Assembly (NCBI RefSeq): GCF_038024125.1
Contig: NZ_CP150662.1
Span: 1,567,501 to 1,631,500, forward strand
Reading direction: 5' to 3'
DNA: 64,000 bases
Origin: Polaribacter gangjinensis
GTDB lineage: Bacteria; Bacteroidota; Bacteroidia; Flavobacteriales; Flavobacteriaceae
Shown one piece after another: positions 26,595 through 35,297 of this stretch. Position 1 is the stretch's first letter. Each line of letters opens with the position of its first letter. The position numbers were made by a program, and so were the translations under genes. The notes beneath the pieces were generated by a model, which was not told the origin of the DNA, ran no database searches, and saw only the letters and a list, made by a program, of their open reading frames with translations.

Positions 26595-27655
26595 TTAGCT
26601 CCATTAAACAATTTTCCATTAGCAGAAACAATGTAACTTTCGTTTGCATTCAATCCTGATAAAACCTCTACTTGATTACCATACGATTTTCCTAAAGTCA
26701 ACCATCGTAAAATGGCTGTATTTGATTGACTTACCGTGTAAACTCCAGATAATTGTCCGTTTGAAATAATAACATCCTTTGGAATTAGAATACTATTTGA
26801 TTTCGCAGTTTTAGCTACAGGAAACTGAACAGTTGCAAACATTCCTGATAAAATAGTATTCGGAGTTTTTGTCAATTGAATTTTCACCAAATATTGACCT
26901 CCTGTATTTTTAGAGGAAGTACTTACTTCTTTTACAATTCCTTTTACAGTTTCATTGATTGATTTTATAGAAACATCTACAGAAATTCCTTGTTTGATAA
27001 CAGAAATTTCAGATTCTGGAACCATAGCAATTACTTCAAAATTGCCTGGAGCTTCCATAGAAATTAACGGTTGACCAGGATTTGCCATATCACCTTTTTC
27101 AATCATTTTGGCAGTTATCACTCCACTAAAAGGTGCTGTGATATTGGTATATGCAAATTGAGAATTGATCTCATTTTTCATTTGATTGGCTGCCTCTAAA
27201 CGTGCTTTTGCCATTTGATAATGAGCAGTTACATCGTCAAATTCTTTTTGAGAAGCACTTTTGTCTTGAAACAAATTTTTAAAACGATTGTAGTCTTTTT
27301 CAGCATTTTTAAAAGCGGCAGTTGCCTCTAAAATACTCGCATTTACTTGAGCTTTTTTTGCTTGTAAATCATCATTATTAATGGCAACTAACAATTGACC
27401 ATTGCTTACTTTATCACCCACATTTACAGGAACATTGGTTACAAAACCCATCATTCTTGTGCTTAGTGTCGCACTTTTTTCTGATTGAATTTTTCCACTT
27501 ACGGATAAAAGTGGGCTGTTGGTATTTTCTGAAATTTGACTCACTGTTACTGTTATTGCTGCTGTATTATCAACAGCTTTTTTTGTGTCTTCACTACCAC
27601 AACTTGCTAGAAATGCAGTCGCTAAAAGTGATATAATTATGGATATTTTTTTCAT
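26579..27655 (-). CDS. RND efflux periplasmic adaptor (membrane fusion protein), lipoprotein
   Basis: Adaptor of 358 aa linking the RND permease to TolC. It has a lipoprotein signal with AFLASC (C19). The order is a barrel-sandwich half (SGKIQSEKSATLSTRMMGFV), a helical hairpin (about residues 105-165), the second lipoyl half (YTNITAPFSGVIT) and beta-barrel regions ending in GLNANESYIVSANGKL. It lies between the TolC gene (43 nt) and the permease gene. The end of the coding sequence falls in a tandem repeat. Confidence 0.9.
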   Translation of the reverse strand: MKKISIIISLLATAFLASCGSEDTKKAVDNTAAITVTVSQISENTNSPLLSVSGKIQSEKSATLSTRMMGFVTNVPVNVGDKVSNGQLLVAINNDDLQAKKAQVNASILEATAAFKNAEKDYNRFKNLFQDKSASQKEFDDVTAHYQMAKARLEAANQMKNEINSQFAYTNITAPFSGVITAKMIEKGDMANPGQPLISMEAPGNFEVIAMVPESEISVIKQGISVDVSIKSINETVKGIVKEVSTSSKNTGGQYLVKIQLTKTPNTILSGMFATVQFPVAKTAKSNSILIPKDVIISNGQLSGVYTVSQSNTAILRWLTLGKSYGNQVEVLSGLNANESYIVSANGKLFNGAKVSIQ

Positions 27656-27698
27656 TTTATATTGATTTTTTAAACTTTAAATTTTGATCTTAAATTGA

Positions 27699-29009
27699 TT
27701 ATTCTTTTGTTAGAAACTGAACATACGCTTGCGCATAATTGTACTCGAAAATTGTTTGATAATACTCTAATTGTTTTTGAGAAAATTGCGTTTCAGCATT
27801 CAGCAAATCCGTTGTTTTTTCTAAACCTTCTTTAAAACGATTGGTTCTAATTCGCAAAGATTCTTCTGATTGATTTAACGCTAATTTTGAAAGCTGAAGT
27901 TTGTTTTCAGCATCTATCAACATACGTTTTGCTTTGTTTAATTCTAAATTACTTTTAGAAACATATTGAGTATATTCCATTTTTGATTTTTCAAATTCGG
28001 CCTTGCTTTTTTGTGCTTTTCCAATGCGTTTTGAACCTTGAAAAATATCCCAACTCAATTGCGCACCTACTAAATATCCATTGGCATCTGCTTGAAAAAT
28101 GTTGTTATCATACAATTCGTAACTTCCAAAGGCATTCAAACGTGGTAAAAAAGCCATTTTATCAGCTTTGTTCATGTCTTTGTATGCTTCAGTTGCCAAT
28201 TGCATTGCCTTGATATCACTACGATTTTCAGAAATTTTCGCATCAATCATTGAAACAGTTTGAATATTTAATTCATCACTAGGAATGTATTGCACATAGC
28301 TTTCATCGTTCATCAAAAAAGACATATAATTGGATGCATTTTGCACATTACTTTTGGCTTGTTGCAAATGATTTTGAACCTCAGTAACGCGAACTTCAAC
28401 ATTCAAAACATCTGCTTTTTGCAAATAGCCTTGTTTGAAACTATTTTCAGCCAATTGTTTATTCGCATTTGCAGCTTCTAACGCTTTTTCTAAAACTGCT
28501 AAAGCTTTATAAGCCAATTGCAATTCCATGTAAGCTTTTTCAACTTCAAAAAGTAAATATTCTTCTGTTCTTTGAGTTTGCAACGATTTTGCTTCCATGG
28601 TTGATTTGGCTGCTTTTCGTTGAAAAACTCCATCTAAATTGATCAAAGGTTGCTCAACTTTAATAATTGTAGCAAAATTTTGAGTTTGAGTTGGATTGTT
28701 TAACAACGCAGGATTGAAATCAGCCTGAGTTAAAATCCCTTGATTTAATTTTGAGCCAAATGCCATTAAAGGATTTGTGGTGGCAAATCCTGTGTGACTT
28801 GCAGTGATATTGGGCAAAAAAATTGCGTTGGTTTGACGATAATCTGCTTTTGCTTTATTGAATTCTTCCGAAGAAATTTTCAATGATAAATTGCGTTCTT
28901 TTATTTTTTGAATGACTGCAGATTTTTCAATCGTAATCATTTCTTGCGCTTGTATTGGAATATACAAAATCAAGATAAAAATGGTAAGATACTTCATTTG
29001 ATATTTCAT
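27699..29009 (-). CDS. TolC family outer-membrane efflux protein
   Basis: Outer-membrane channel of 436 aa with a signal peptide (about residues 1-21), two OEP repeats of long amphipathic helices and the usual LPRLNAFGSYELYD and FEGLEKTTDLLNAETQF stretches. It is the first gene of the operon TolC, adaptor, permease, PII-like, DUF2892. A start at MKYQMKYL or the second Met (MKYLTIFI) gives nearly the same product. A Crp/Fnr-like operator with a -7 box lies upstream. Confidence 0.9.
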   Translation of the reverse strand: MKYQMKYLTIFILILYIPIQAQEMITIEKSAVIQKIKERNLSLKISSEEFNKAKADYRQTNAIFLPNITASHTGFATTNPLMAFGSKLNQGILTQADFNPALLNNPTQTQNFATIIKVEQPLINLDGVFQRKAAKSTMEAKSLQTQRTEEYLLFEVEKAYMELQLAYKALAVLEKALEAANANKQLAENSFKQGYLQKADVLNVEVRVTEVQNHLQQAKSNVQNASNYMSFLMNDESYVQYIPSDELNIQTVSMIDAKISENRSDIKAMQLATEAYKDMNKADKMAFLPRLNAFGSYELYDNNIFQADANGYLVGAQLSWDIFQGSKRIGKAQKSKAEFEKSKMEYTQYVSKSNLELNKAKRMLIDAENKLQLSKLALNQSEESLRIRTNRFKEGLEKTTDLLNAETQFSQKQLEYYQTIFEYNYAQAYVQFLTKE

Positions 29010-29028
29010 TTATATGTTTTTGATGAAG

Positions 29029-29036
29029 CAAAATTA
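29029..29036 (-). promoter_or_regulatory. -7 promoter box of the TolC/RND operon
   Basis: TAATTTTG on the minus strand matches TAnnTTTG, 19 nt before the tolC-like start codon. It lies 21 nt downstream of the GTAAC-N4-GTTAC palindrome, which replaces an obvious -33 element, as expected of an activator-dependent promoter. Confidence 0.65.
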
Positions 29037-29057
29037 GGATGAAAAAAAAGTGTAGTC

Positions 29058-29073
29058 AGTAACATTAGTTACT
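29058..29073 (-). promoter_or_regulatory. Crp/Fnr-type operator of the TolC/RND operon
   Basis: AGTAAC-ATTA-GTTACT, a perfect 6-bp inverted repeat with a 4-nt spacer. Read on the minus strand its 14-nt core GTAACTAATGTTAC is identical to the site at 30801-30816. With 21 nt to the -7 box the centre falls near -41, the class II activator position. The likely ligand is the Crp/Fnr protein encoded at 36329-36970. Confidence 0.65.
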
Positions 29074-29136
29074 TAACAAAATTGATATATTTTGACGTTT
29101 ATCAAAATCTAATCAATACATTATTGATACTGAAAA

Positions 29137-30750
29137 TTAATTTTTTATAAATTTCTTTTCAATGATTTTCGAGGAATTTTTAAAAATCAGCACATATTCT
29201 CCTGATGCAAATTTTGAGATGTCAATAGGTATTTTTTTATTTCCAATTGATTTTTCAATATCAATTTTCTGAATAGTTCTTCCTAATAAATCAAAAATTT
29301 CAACAGTACTTTTTTCAATATTTGGAATAAAAACTTCGAGCGTAATAGAATCTTTTGAAGGATTTGGATATAAATTTAGTTGATACACATTTTTATCTGT
29401 CAATTTTGTTTCTTGAAGACTCAAGGTTGATTTTGTGATAAAAACCTTGAATGCTAAATTACTAGCAGAACTTTGAGTGCCATTATTAATGAAAAAGATA
29501 TTTTCTTGTGTACTTTCAATTCCACCAAAAATGTAACCAATCAAAGTTTTTTCGGTTGGTAAATTGTTTAAATTCAAAATTTCGTGATTCATGTATAAAC
29601 TTGCATTTGAAATCGGAATAAATTCTGCCCCTGAACCCAAAAGTGTTGGCATTTTAATATCTAAAATACTCTCGAGCATTGAACCGTCAGCAAATCTTGA
29701 TACTTTACTGATGGTATTTACAAAAGGAACATTGTCGTCTTTAATCAAATTATTGTTTGCATCTAATTTATACTGACTCATTCCTCCAAAAAATAAAGTA
29801 TGCATAGAGTTATTTTCGCTATCAAACACCGGAATTTTTGCACTGTGATACTGACTCAAATATTGATTAAAAGTGTTGTTTACTGTATACCCATTTTCAT
29901 AAACATCAACTGTATTTAGCCAAGGTAAATTCACAGAATGTTGAAAAACACCACTAAACATGGTAAATCCCTGAGAACCATCAGGAAAAATTTGAGGCGC
30001 CATATTATAATCTCTTCTGTGTAAATTATTGCTGTCTTTTTGGGCATTATAATTTGTTATTGAAAGATTTGTTCCGTCATCAATAATTTGAAAAGTTCTA
30101 ATTTCTTCGGTATAAACTTGGGTAAAACCAGTGGCATTATTTGGTCCTTGTGGATTGTATTTTCCTTTAAAATACTGTCCTCCACACAAATAAAAAGTGT
30201 TATTCAAAAAACCCAATTGTCCTCCAGTTACTGCCAAATTCGGATTTGAAATTTGTCTAAAAAAAGATGAAATTGCTTGATTATTGATAACAGCATTTGC
30301 CAAACCATCTACATTAATTGCAGTTAATTTATCATACGTTACATGATCATTTTGAGTTGCACTAAAACCATAACCCCCAATAATATACAAGGTGTTTTCA
30401 CGCTGATAAAACTCTTGATTGGTTGCTTGTAATTGTTCAAAAATTGGGGCTGATAAAACACTCAAAGAAGCACTCCAAGTTTGATTATTTTGGGGATCAA
30501 CAACAAAAACATTTTTGTTATTGTCATTTTCTAAAAACGATGAAAAAGGCTGTCTTTGATGCAAACCATCTATTCTTCCTCCTAGTATGATCCATTTTCC
30601 ATCCGTAGTTTTTCCTACAGAATATGAATGAACATTTGGGGCATTTGCAATGGTTAATGGTTCTATTTGTACTGTAAATTGCTCTTGAGAAACCAATAAA
30701 GTGGTCATCAAAAGAAATAAATTTAGTAGTAAAAAGGTATGATTTTTCAT
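29137..30750 (-). CDS. secreted Kelch-like beta-propeller protein with T9SS type A sorting domain
   Basis: Exported protein of 537 aa: signal peptide (about residues 1-21, ending LLVSQ), a region of about six propeller-like repeats with GG turns (IILGGRID, YIIGGYGF, YLCGGQYF, LFFGGMSQY, IFGGIEST), and a C-terminal type A sorting domain from about 455 (LNLYPNPSKDSITLEV, ending EKKFIKN). It should cross the outer membrane through the type IX system and be anchored on the surface. Its start codon is 51 nt from a Crp/Fnr-like site shared with the divergent copper-type genes. Ligand unknown. Confidence 0.82.
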   Translation of the reverse strand: MKNHTFLLLNLFLLMTTLLVSQEQFTVQIEPLTIANAPNVHSYSVGKTTDGKWIILGGRIDGLHQRQPFSSFLENDNNKNVFVVDPQNNQTWSASLSVLSAPIFEQLQATNQEFYQRENTLYIIGGYGFSATQNDHVTYDKLTAINVDGLANAVINNQAISSFFRQISNPNLAVTGGQLGFLNNTFYLCGGQYFKGKYNPQGPNNATGFTQVYTEEIRTFQIIDDGTNLSITNYNAQKDSNNLHRRDYNMAPQIFPDGSQGFTMFSGVFQHSVNLPWLNTVDVYENGYTVNNTFNQYLSQYHSAKIPVFDSENNSMHTLFFGGMSQYKLDANNNLIKDDNVPFVNTISKVSRFADGSMLESILDIKMPTLLGSGAEFIPISNASLYMNHEILNLNNLPTEKTLIGYIFGGIESTQENIFFINNGTQSSASNLAFKVFITKSTLSLQETKLTDKNVYQLNLYPNPSKDSITLEVFIPNIEKSTVEIFDLLGRTIQKIDIEKSIGNKKIPIDISKFASGEYVLIFKNSSKIIEKKFIKN

Positions 30751-30771
30751 AATTTGTTAGGTTAGTATTTA

Positions 30772-30779
30772 CAAATTTC
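30772..30779 (-). promoter_or_regulatory. -7-like box of the secreted propeller gene
   Basis: GAAATTTG on the minus strand matches five of the six fixed bases of TAnnTTTG. It is exactly 21 nt from the operator at 30801-30816, the same distance as in the TolC promoter. Confidence 0.5.
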
Positions 30780-30800
30780 TGAAAATTACTGCGTGATTTT

Positions 30801-30816
30801 GGTAACTAATGTTACC
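30801..30816. promoter_or_regulatory. Crp/Fnr-type operator in a divergent promoter region
   Basis: GGTAAC-TAAT-GTTACC, a perfect 6-bp inverted repeat with 4-nt spacer between the secreted propeller gene (minus) and the CxGKC protein gene (plus). On the minus strand a near-consensus -7 box lies 21 nt away. On the plus strand the octamer 21 nt away (TCTAATTG, 30838-30845) matches only four of six fixed positions, so activation of the plus-strand genes is less sure. Confidence 0.65.
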
Positions 30817-30882
30817 GAAAAAGCATTTAAAAAAAAGTCTAATTGCTCAAATATTAGAATCCATTATAGTAATTTTACCCCC

Positions 30883-31257
30883 ATGAAAAAACATCCATTA
30901 TTTTTTTCAGTGTTTTTCAGTTTCATCCTTTTGTATAGCACTTTGAGGGTTTCATTTACGTATATATATTATACTGTTGATCCAATTGGTTTTATTGAAG
31001 AATTGTGCGAAAACAAAGACACTCCAGAAATGCAATGTAATGGAAAATGTCAATTAAAAAAGGTATCAGAAAGTAGTCAATCTTCAGAGAAAGTACCTGT
31101 CAATTTAATTGATTTTAAAGAACTTATCTTATACAAAGAAACTCTACAATCTTATACAAAATTGTCTTTTTTTGAAAAAAATCTCACCTTATTTTCGTAT
31201 TTAAACAACTATACCTATTTAAATACAGAATCGAGTTTTCATCCACCAAAAGTTTAA
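30883..31257 (+). CDS. small membrane protein with CNGKC motif
   Basis: Protein of 124 aa from the Met at 30883; the open frame upstream runs over the operator and is not credible. One hydrophobic segment (about residues 7-28, FFSVFFSFILLYSTL) is followed by a likely periplasmic part with ELCENKD and MQCNGKCQLKK. The CxGxC motif with a nearby third Cys suggests metal binding. I recall short proteins of this type near copper-related TonB receptors in Bacteroidota, but no function is established. It heads a plus-strand group with the lipoprotein and receptor genes. Confidence 0.68.
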   Translation: MKKHPLFFSVFFSFILLYSTLRVSFTYIYYTVDPIGFIEELCENKDTPEMQCNGKCQLKKVSESSQSSEKVPVNLIDFKELILYKETLQSYTKLSFFEKNLTLFSYLNNYTYLNTESSFHPPKV

Positions 31258-31374
31258 TTTATTTTTTTGATTCTAGATTATGAATCATGCAAAAATGTAT
31301 CAATTGGTTTAAGTTTTACCTCTTAAACTAAAGGTTTTTGTTATACACATATATTAAAAATAAATAAAATTAAA

Positions 31375-32223
31375 ATGAAACCATATTTTAAAAAAATAGC
31401 AATCTTATTGGTTGCAACCATTGCATTTGCATCTTGTTCAAAAGAGGTAAATGAAACAGAAATGAATGAATTAGAGGGATTAACTAAAATAAGAGAACTG
31501 TCAAATTCAACACATACTATAGAATTGTACTCAAAAAAAGGAGAATTAACTGTAGGTTTTAATGAAATAAAACTAAGAATTTTAGATAACACTTCAGATA
31601 TTTTTGTAAAAAATGCACAAGTTTCTTGGATGCCAGTAATGCACATGATGATGATGAATCATTCTTGTCCAAAATCAACTGTAGAAAAAGTGGCTGATGA
31701 AGGAAATTTATACGAAGGATATATCATGTTTCAAATGGCTGAAAATGCATCAGAATATTGGGATTTAACAATTGATTATACCATAAATGGTGTTGACTAT
31801 TCAATTACTTCTGAAATTGATGTGCTTGCAACTGAAAAAAGAACTGTTAATTCATTTACTGGTTCAGATAATGAAAGATATTTAGTCACTTACATAGAAC
31901 CAACTGAACCTAAAGTTGCCATTAACGACATGAAAATTGGGGTTTGGAAAATGGAAAATATGATGAGTTTTCCAATGGTAAATGATTACACCGTGAAAAT
32001 TGACCCAAGAATGCCAAGTATGGGAAATCACTCATCACCCAATAATGAAAATGCAACTCAAAGCAATCCTGATGATTTTTATGAAGGAAAATTATCATTA
32101 ACAATGACTGGTTATTGGAAAATAAATCTGCAATTGGCAAAAGCGGATGGTACTATTTTGAAAGGAGAAGAAATTACAAGTACTGTTGAATCTAGCAGTA
32201 TTTTCTTTGAAATTGAATTTTAA
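31375..32223 (+). CDS. Met/His-rich lipoprotein with two YtkA/FixH-like domains (putative copper binding)
   Basis: Lipoprotein of 282 aa (IAFASC, C20). Two beta-sandwich-like halves each carry a candidate metal site: SWMPVMHMMMMNHSCP (about residues 84-100) and KIDPRMPSMGNHSS (about 203-216). The first half holds VGFNEIKLRILD, typical of YtkA-like domains. Clustered Met and His with one Cys point to Cu(I) binding in the periplasm. It precedes the TonB-dependent receptor by 44 nt and is probably cotranscribed. Copper as ligand is inference. Confidence 0.72.
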   Translation: MKPYFKKIAILLVATIAFASCSKEVNETEMNELEGLTKIRELSNSTHTIELYSKKGELTVGFNEIKLRILDNTSDIFVKNAQVSWMPVMHMMMMNHSCPKSTVEKVADEGNLYEGYIMFQMAENASEYWDLTIDYTINGVDYSITSEIDVLATEKRTVNSFTGSDNERYLVTYIEPTEPKVAINDMKIGVWKMENMMSFPMVNDYTVKIDPRMPSMGNHSSPNNENATQSNPDDFYEGKLSLTMTGYWKINLQLAKADGTILKGEEITSTVESSSIFFEIEF

Positions 32224-32226
32224 TTT

Positions 32227-32254
32227 AATCAAAGTTCAAATTTGAACTTTGATT
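32227..32254. repeat. 28-bp perfect palindrome between lipoprotein and receptor genes
   Basis: The half AATCAAAGTTCAAA (32227-32240) is followed directly by its exact reverse complement. It lies 3 nt after the lipoprotein stop and 13 nt before the receptor start. It may be an attenuator or RNA-stability hairpin that lowers receptor expression; no T tract follows, so a full terminator is unlikely. Confidence 0.7.
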
Positions 32255-32267
32255 TAAACCTTTCTAA

Positions 32268-34262
32268 ATGAGAGATTTATCAACAGTGTTTTTGCTGTTT
32301 TTGGGTTTTGGATTTTTATCAGCTCAAAACAAAGAAAAAGACACTACTAAAATCATACAATTAAAAGAAATTGTTTTAATAGGTAAAAAAGCAGCTATTT
32401 ATCAAAATCAAGCAAAGTCTTTGGGTAGTATTGATGGGTATTTAAACCAATCTTCACTCATAAATATGATAAAACGTGGAGCGTATGCTTGGGAACCAAT
32501 CATCAATAATATGGCAACTGAAAGAACCTTGGTAACAATTGATGGAATGCGAATTTTTGGTGCTTGTACTGATAAAATGGATCCTATAACATCGTATGTT
32601 GAAGTTACCAATCTTTCAGAAGCAACAGTAAAAGATGGACAATCAGGAAGTCTTTTTGGCAATACAATTGGTGGCTCTATTGATTTAAAAAGGAACAAAA
32701 CAATTTTTGGAGAAAAAAAACTGGAAGTCCAATTTCAATCGGGATTTGAATCAAATAATAGTCAAAAAATATTAGGAAGTTCCTTGAATTTTAAAAATGA
32801 TAAATTTTACTTTGATTTGGATGTAATGATCAGAAATGCAGAAAACTATAGCGCAGCAAACAATCAAGAAGTTTTATATTCTCAGTTTAACAAACTCAAT
32901 TTTTCGAATATTTTTGGTTTTAAAATAAAAGAAAACAAATTGCTAGAAACCTCTGTAATTTATGATAAAGCAACTGATGTTGGATATCCTGCATTGACTA
33001 TGGATGTTTCTTTGGCTGAAGCTCTCATAACATCCTTAAAATATGAAGTAATTCCTAAGAATTCAACAATCGAAAATTGGGAAACCAAAATTTATTTTAA
33101 CACCATAAAACATGTAATGGATGATACAACGCGTCCAAATGTACCTATTCATATGGATATGCCAGGTTGGAGCGAAACATTTGGATTTTATTCAAAGTTG
33201 ACATATAGTTTTGAAAAACATCATTTTTTAGTCAATTTGAATTCATTTTACAATAAATCACTGGCTGAAATGACGATGTATCCCAATAATCCAAACGAAA
33301 ACTTGATGTTTATGCTTACTTGGCCAGATGTACGAACTTTGTATAATGGTGTTTTTATTGAAGACAGTTTTAATGTGAGTAAAAATTCAAATCTTACATT
33401 GAATATTTCATTAGGAAACCATTTGAATACAGTTGCTTGTCAATTCGGATTGAAAAGTTTACAAATTTTTTATCCAGAAATGTCTGATAAAAAAAATAGA
33501 TTTCTAAAAAGTTTTGGGGCTAATTACCATTTTTCTAAATCAGGATTTGAGTATCATTTTGGAATTGCTTATAGTGAACGAGCACCCTCTGTATCTGAAG
33601 GTTATGGATTTTACCTGTTCAATAGTTTTGATGGTTATGACAATATTGGAAATCCAAATTTGAAAAATGAATCAGCATTTGAAAGCAATTTTTCAATTGG
33701 ATTGAAAAAAGAAAAATTTAGGATAAAAGCAAATGCCTCTTACTTTTATTTTTATGATTATATCATTGCTAAAACAGATTCAAGTTTATCACCAATGACA
33801 CTTGGAGCAAATGGTGTTCGTGTTTATTCGGCCTTAGAAAATGCTGCAATTTTAAATACCAGCCTTTCATTTGAATATTTTATAAATCAATTTTTTACTT
33901 GGAATGTACAAACAACGTATGCACTAGGTAAAACCAATGACAACGAATATTTGCCATTTATCAGTCCATTTAGTTATATAAGTTCGTTGAGTTTCAAAAA
34001 AAATAAATTTATTAGTGAAATTCAATTAGTTGGCAATGCAACTCAATCCAATTTCAATCCTGAATTTGGCGAAGATCAAACACCTAATTTTGCGATTATA
34101 AATACCAATACTGGTTATACATTTAAATTTGACAAAAATGATTTGATGTTAAAAACAGGAGTTGAAAATGTATTTGATAAAAATTATTCTACCTATGCTG
34201 ATTGGAACAATATTCCAAGAATGGGAAGGAATTTTTATGTGAATTTGAATTATGTATTTTAA
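32268..34262 (+). CDS. TonB-dependent receptor, copper-receptor (OprC/NosA)-like
   Basis: Outer-membrane receptor of 664 aa with signal peptide (ends LSAQ). The plug domain (about residues 30-145) contains IDGMRIFGACTDKMDPITSYVE, the CxxxMDP pattern I associate with copper receptors of the OprC/NosA group, and GSLFGNTIGGSIDLKR. The 22-strand barrel ends NFYVNLNYVF with the terminal Phe. There is no N-terminal carboxypeptidase-like domain, as in SusC proteins. The preceding Met/His-rich lipoprotein supports metal uptake or binding. Confidence 0.82.
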   Translation: MRDLSTVFLLFLGFGFLSAQNKEKDTTKIIQLKEIVLIGKKAAIYQNQAKSLGSIDGYLNQSSLINMIKRGAYAWEPIINNMATERTLVTIDGMRIFGACTDKMDPITSYVEVTNLSEATVKDGQSGSLFGNTIGGSIDLKRNKTIFGEKKLEVQFQSGFESNNSQKILGSSLNFKNDKFYFDLDVMIRNAENYSAANNQEVLYSQFNKLNFSNIFGFKIKENKLLETSVIYDKATDVGYPALTMDVSLAEALITSLKYEVIPKNSTIENWETKIYFNTIKHVMDDTTRPNVPIHMDMPGWSETFGFYSKLTYSFEKHHFLVNLNSFYNKSLAEMTMYPNNPNENLMFMLTWPDVRTLYNGVFIEDSFNVSKNSNLTLNISLGNHLNTVACQFGLKSLQIFYPEMSDKKNRFLKSFGANYHFSKSGFEYHFGIAYSERAPSVSEGYGFYLFNSFDGYDNIGNPNLKNESAFESNFSIGLKKEKFRIKANASYFYFYDYIIAKTDSSLSPMTLGANGVRVYSALENAAILNTSLSFEYFINQFFTWNVQTTYALGKTNDNEYLPFISPFSYISSLSFKKNKFISEIQLVGNATQSNFNPEFGEDQTPNFAIINTNTGYTFKFDKNDLMLKTGVENVFDKNYSTYADWNNIPRMGRNFYVNLNYVF

Positions 34263-34274
34263 AATCTAAATTAA

Positions 34275-34306
34275 AAAGAGGACATTTTTTAAAAAATGTC
34301 CTCTTT
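34275..34306. terminator. bidirectional terminator, 32-bp perfect palindrome
   Basis: AAAGAGGACATTTTTT (34275-34290) followed by its exact reverse complement, between the convergent receptor and methyltransferase genes. The GC-rich base of the stem and flanking A/T runs allow termination in both directions. Confidence 0.75.
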
Positions 34307-34318
34307 AAACTAAAATAT

Positions 34319-34912
34319 TTAAGTCTTAGTTATTGTATTTTTAAAAACACAAAACAACTCCATTCCTGCTCTAGAATTTATTGAGTTAAAAGCATTTTCC
34401 ATAATTTCTATGGAGAAATAAGGTTCAAAATAGGCTTTATATTCTTCTTTATTGCCTCCAAAAGGCGGATGATTGTCATTCAGTTTTGCATCAAAAAGAA
34501 GACCAACTAATTTGCCATTTGGCTTTAAAAGTTCGTTCATTTTTTTGGCATAATTTGCTCTTAAATTTGGATGAATAGCACAAAAAAAGGTTTGTTCTAC
34601 AATCAAATCAAATGAATTATTGATGTCAAAAAAGTTAGCATGAATTAACTGTGAAGTTGGAAAATCAGGAATTCTTTGTTGGATATTTTTCAACGCAATT
34701 TCTGACAAGTCTACTACAAAAACATTTTGAAATCCGTTTTTAAAAAGCCATTCCGCCTCGTAAGAATTGCCTCCACCAGGAATTAAAATTTTGATGTTTT
34801 TATGTGTAAGTTGTTCAAAATATGCTTTTAATGGCGGAGAAATTTCGCCTAAATCCCATCCAATTTGATTGTTTTTATATTTTGTATTCCAAAAATCTGC
34901 TGATAAATCCAT
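34319..34912 (-). CDS. TPMT-family SAM-dependent methyltransferase
   Basis: Soluble protein of 197 aa. It starts ADFWNTKYKNNQIGWDLG, the hallmark of thiopurine methyltransferase-like enzymes, followed by the SAM motif ILIPGGGNSYEAEWL, the acidic strand end VVDLSE, and EQTFFCAIHP with PPFGGNKEEY. Bacterial members methylate thiols, thiocyanate-like or metalloid substrates such as tellurite or selenium compounds. It sits next to thioredoxin and a metal-type module, in line with detoxification, but the substrate is not shown by the sequence. Confidence 0.85.
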   Translation of the reverse strand: MDLSADFWNTKYKNNQIGWDLGEISPPLKAYFEQLTHKNIKILIPGGGNSYEAEWLFKNGFQNVFVVDLSEIALKNIQQRIPDFPTSQLIHANFFDINNSFDLIVEQTFFCAIHPNLRANYAKKMNELLKPNGKLVGLLFDAKLNDNHPPFGGNKEEYKAYFEPYFSIEIMENAFNSINSRAGMELFCVFKNTITKT

Positions 34913-34935
34913 CCTCTAAAATTATACTTTTTATG

Positions 34936-34968
34936 ATAAAAAAAGCACCTGAAATAAATTCCAGGTGC
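34936..34968 (-). terminator. intrinsic terminator after thioredoxin
   Basis: Read on the minus strand: GCACCTG, a 10-nt loop, CAGGTGC, then a run of seven T. It follows the thioredoxin stop by about 25 nt and separates it from the methyltransferase gene. Confidence 0.82.
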
Positions 34969-34992
34969 CAACTAACCAACTATTATAAAAAA

Positions 34993-35289
34993 CTAACTAA
35001 ATTTATTAATAATTGAAACTAACTCTCTTTTTTGAACCATGCCTGATTGTCTCCAAACTTGCTGACCTTTATTATACAAAACCAATGTTGGCACACCTCT
35101 CACTTGAAATTGAGACGCCAAATTTTGATTTTTGTCTACATCAATTTTAATGATGGAAACTTTTTCACCCAATTCATCTTTTACTTCTTTTAAAATTGGA
35201 CTCATCATTTTGCAAGGTCCACACCATTCTGCAAAAAAATCGACCAAAACTGGTTTTTCTTGATTGATTAGTGATGAAAAATTGCTCAT
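34993..35289 (-). CDS. thioredoxin
   Basis: Thiol-disulfide reductant of 98 aa with the classical active site WCGPC (C23, C26), the cis-Pro loop GVPTLVLY and VDVDKN-like IKIDVDKN. No signal peptide, so cytoplasmic. It starts 8 nt after the cytochrome lipoprotein gene stop and shares its transcript, thus the operator at 36318. An additional thioredoxin in such a context is often stress-related rather than the main housekeeping one. Confidence 0.92.
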   Translation of the reverse strand: MSNFSSLINQEKPVLVDFFAEWCGPCKMMSPILKEVKDELGEKVSIIKIDVDKNQNLASQFQVRGVPTLVLYNKGQQVWRQSGMVQKRELVSIINKFS

Positions 35290-35297
35290 AATTTATT

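Noticed and set aside
30793..30882. Upstream extension of the CNGKC protein
   Set aside because: It would put the Crp/Fnr-type operator inside the coding region; the Met at 30883 precedes a proper membrane segment.
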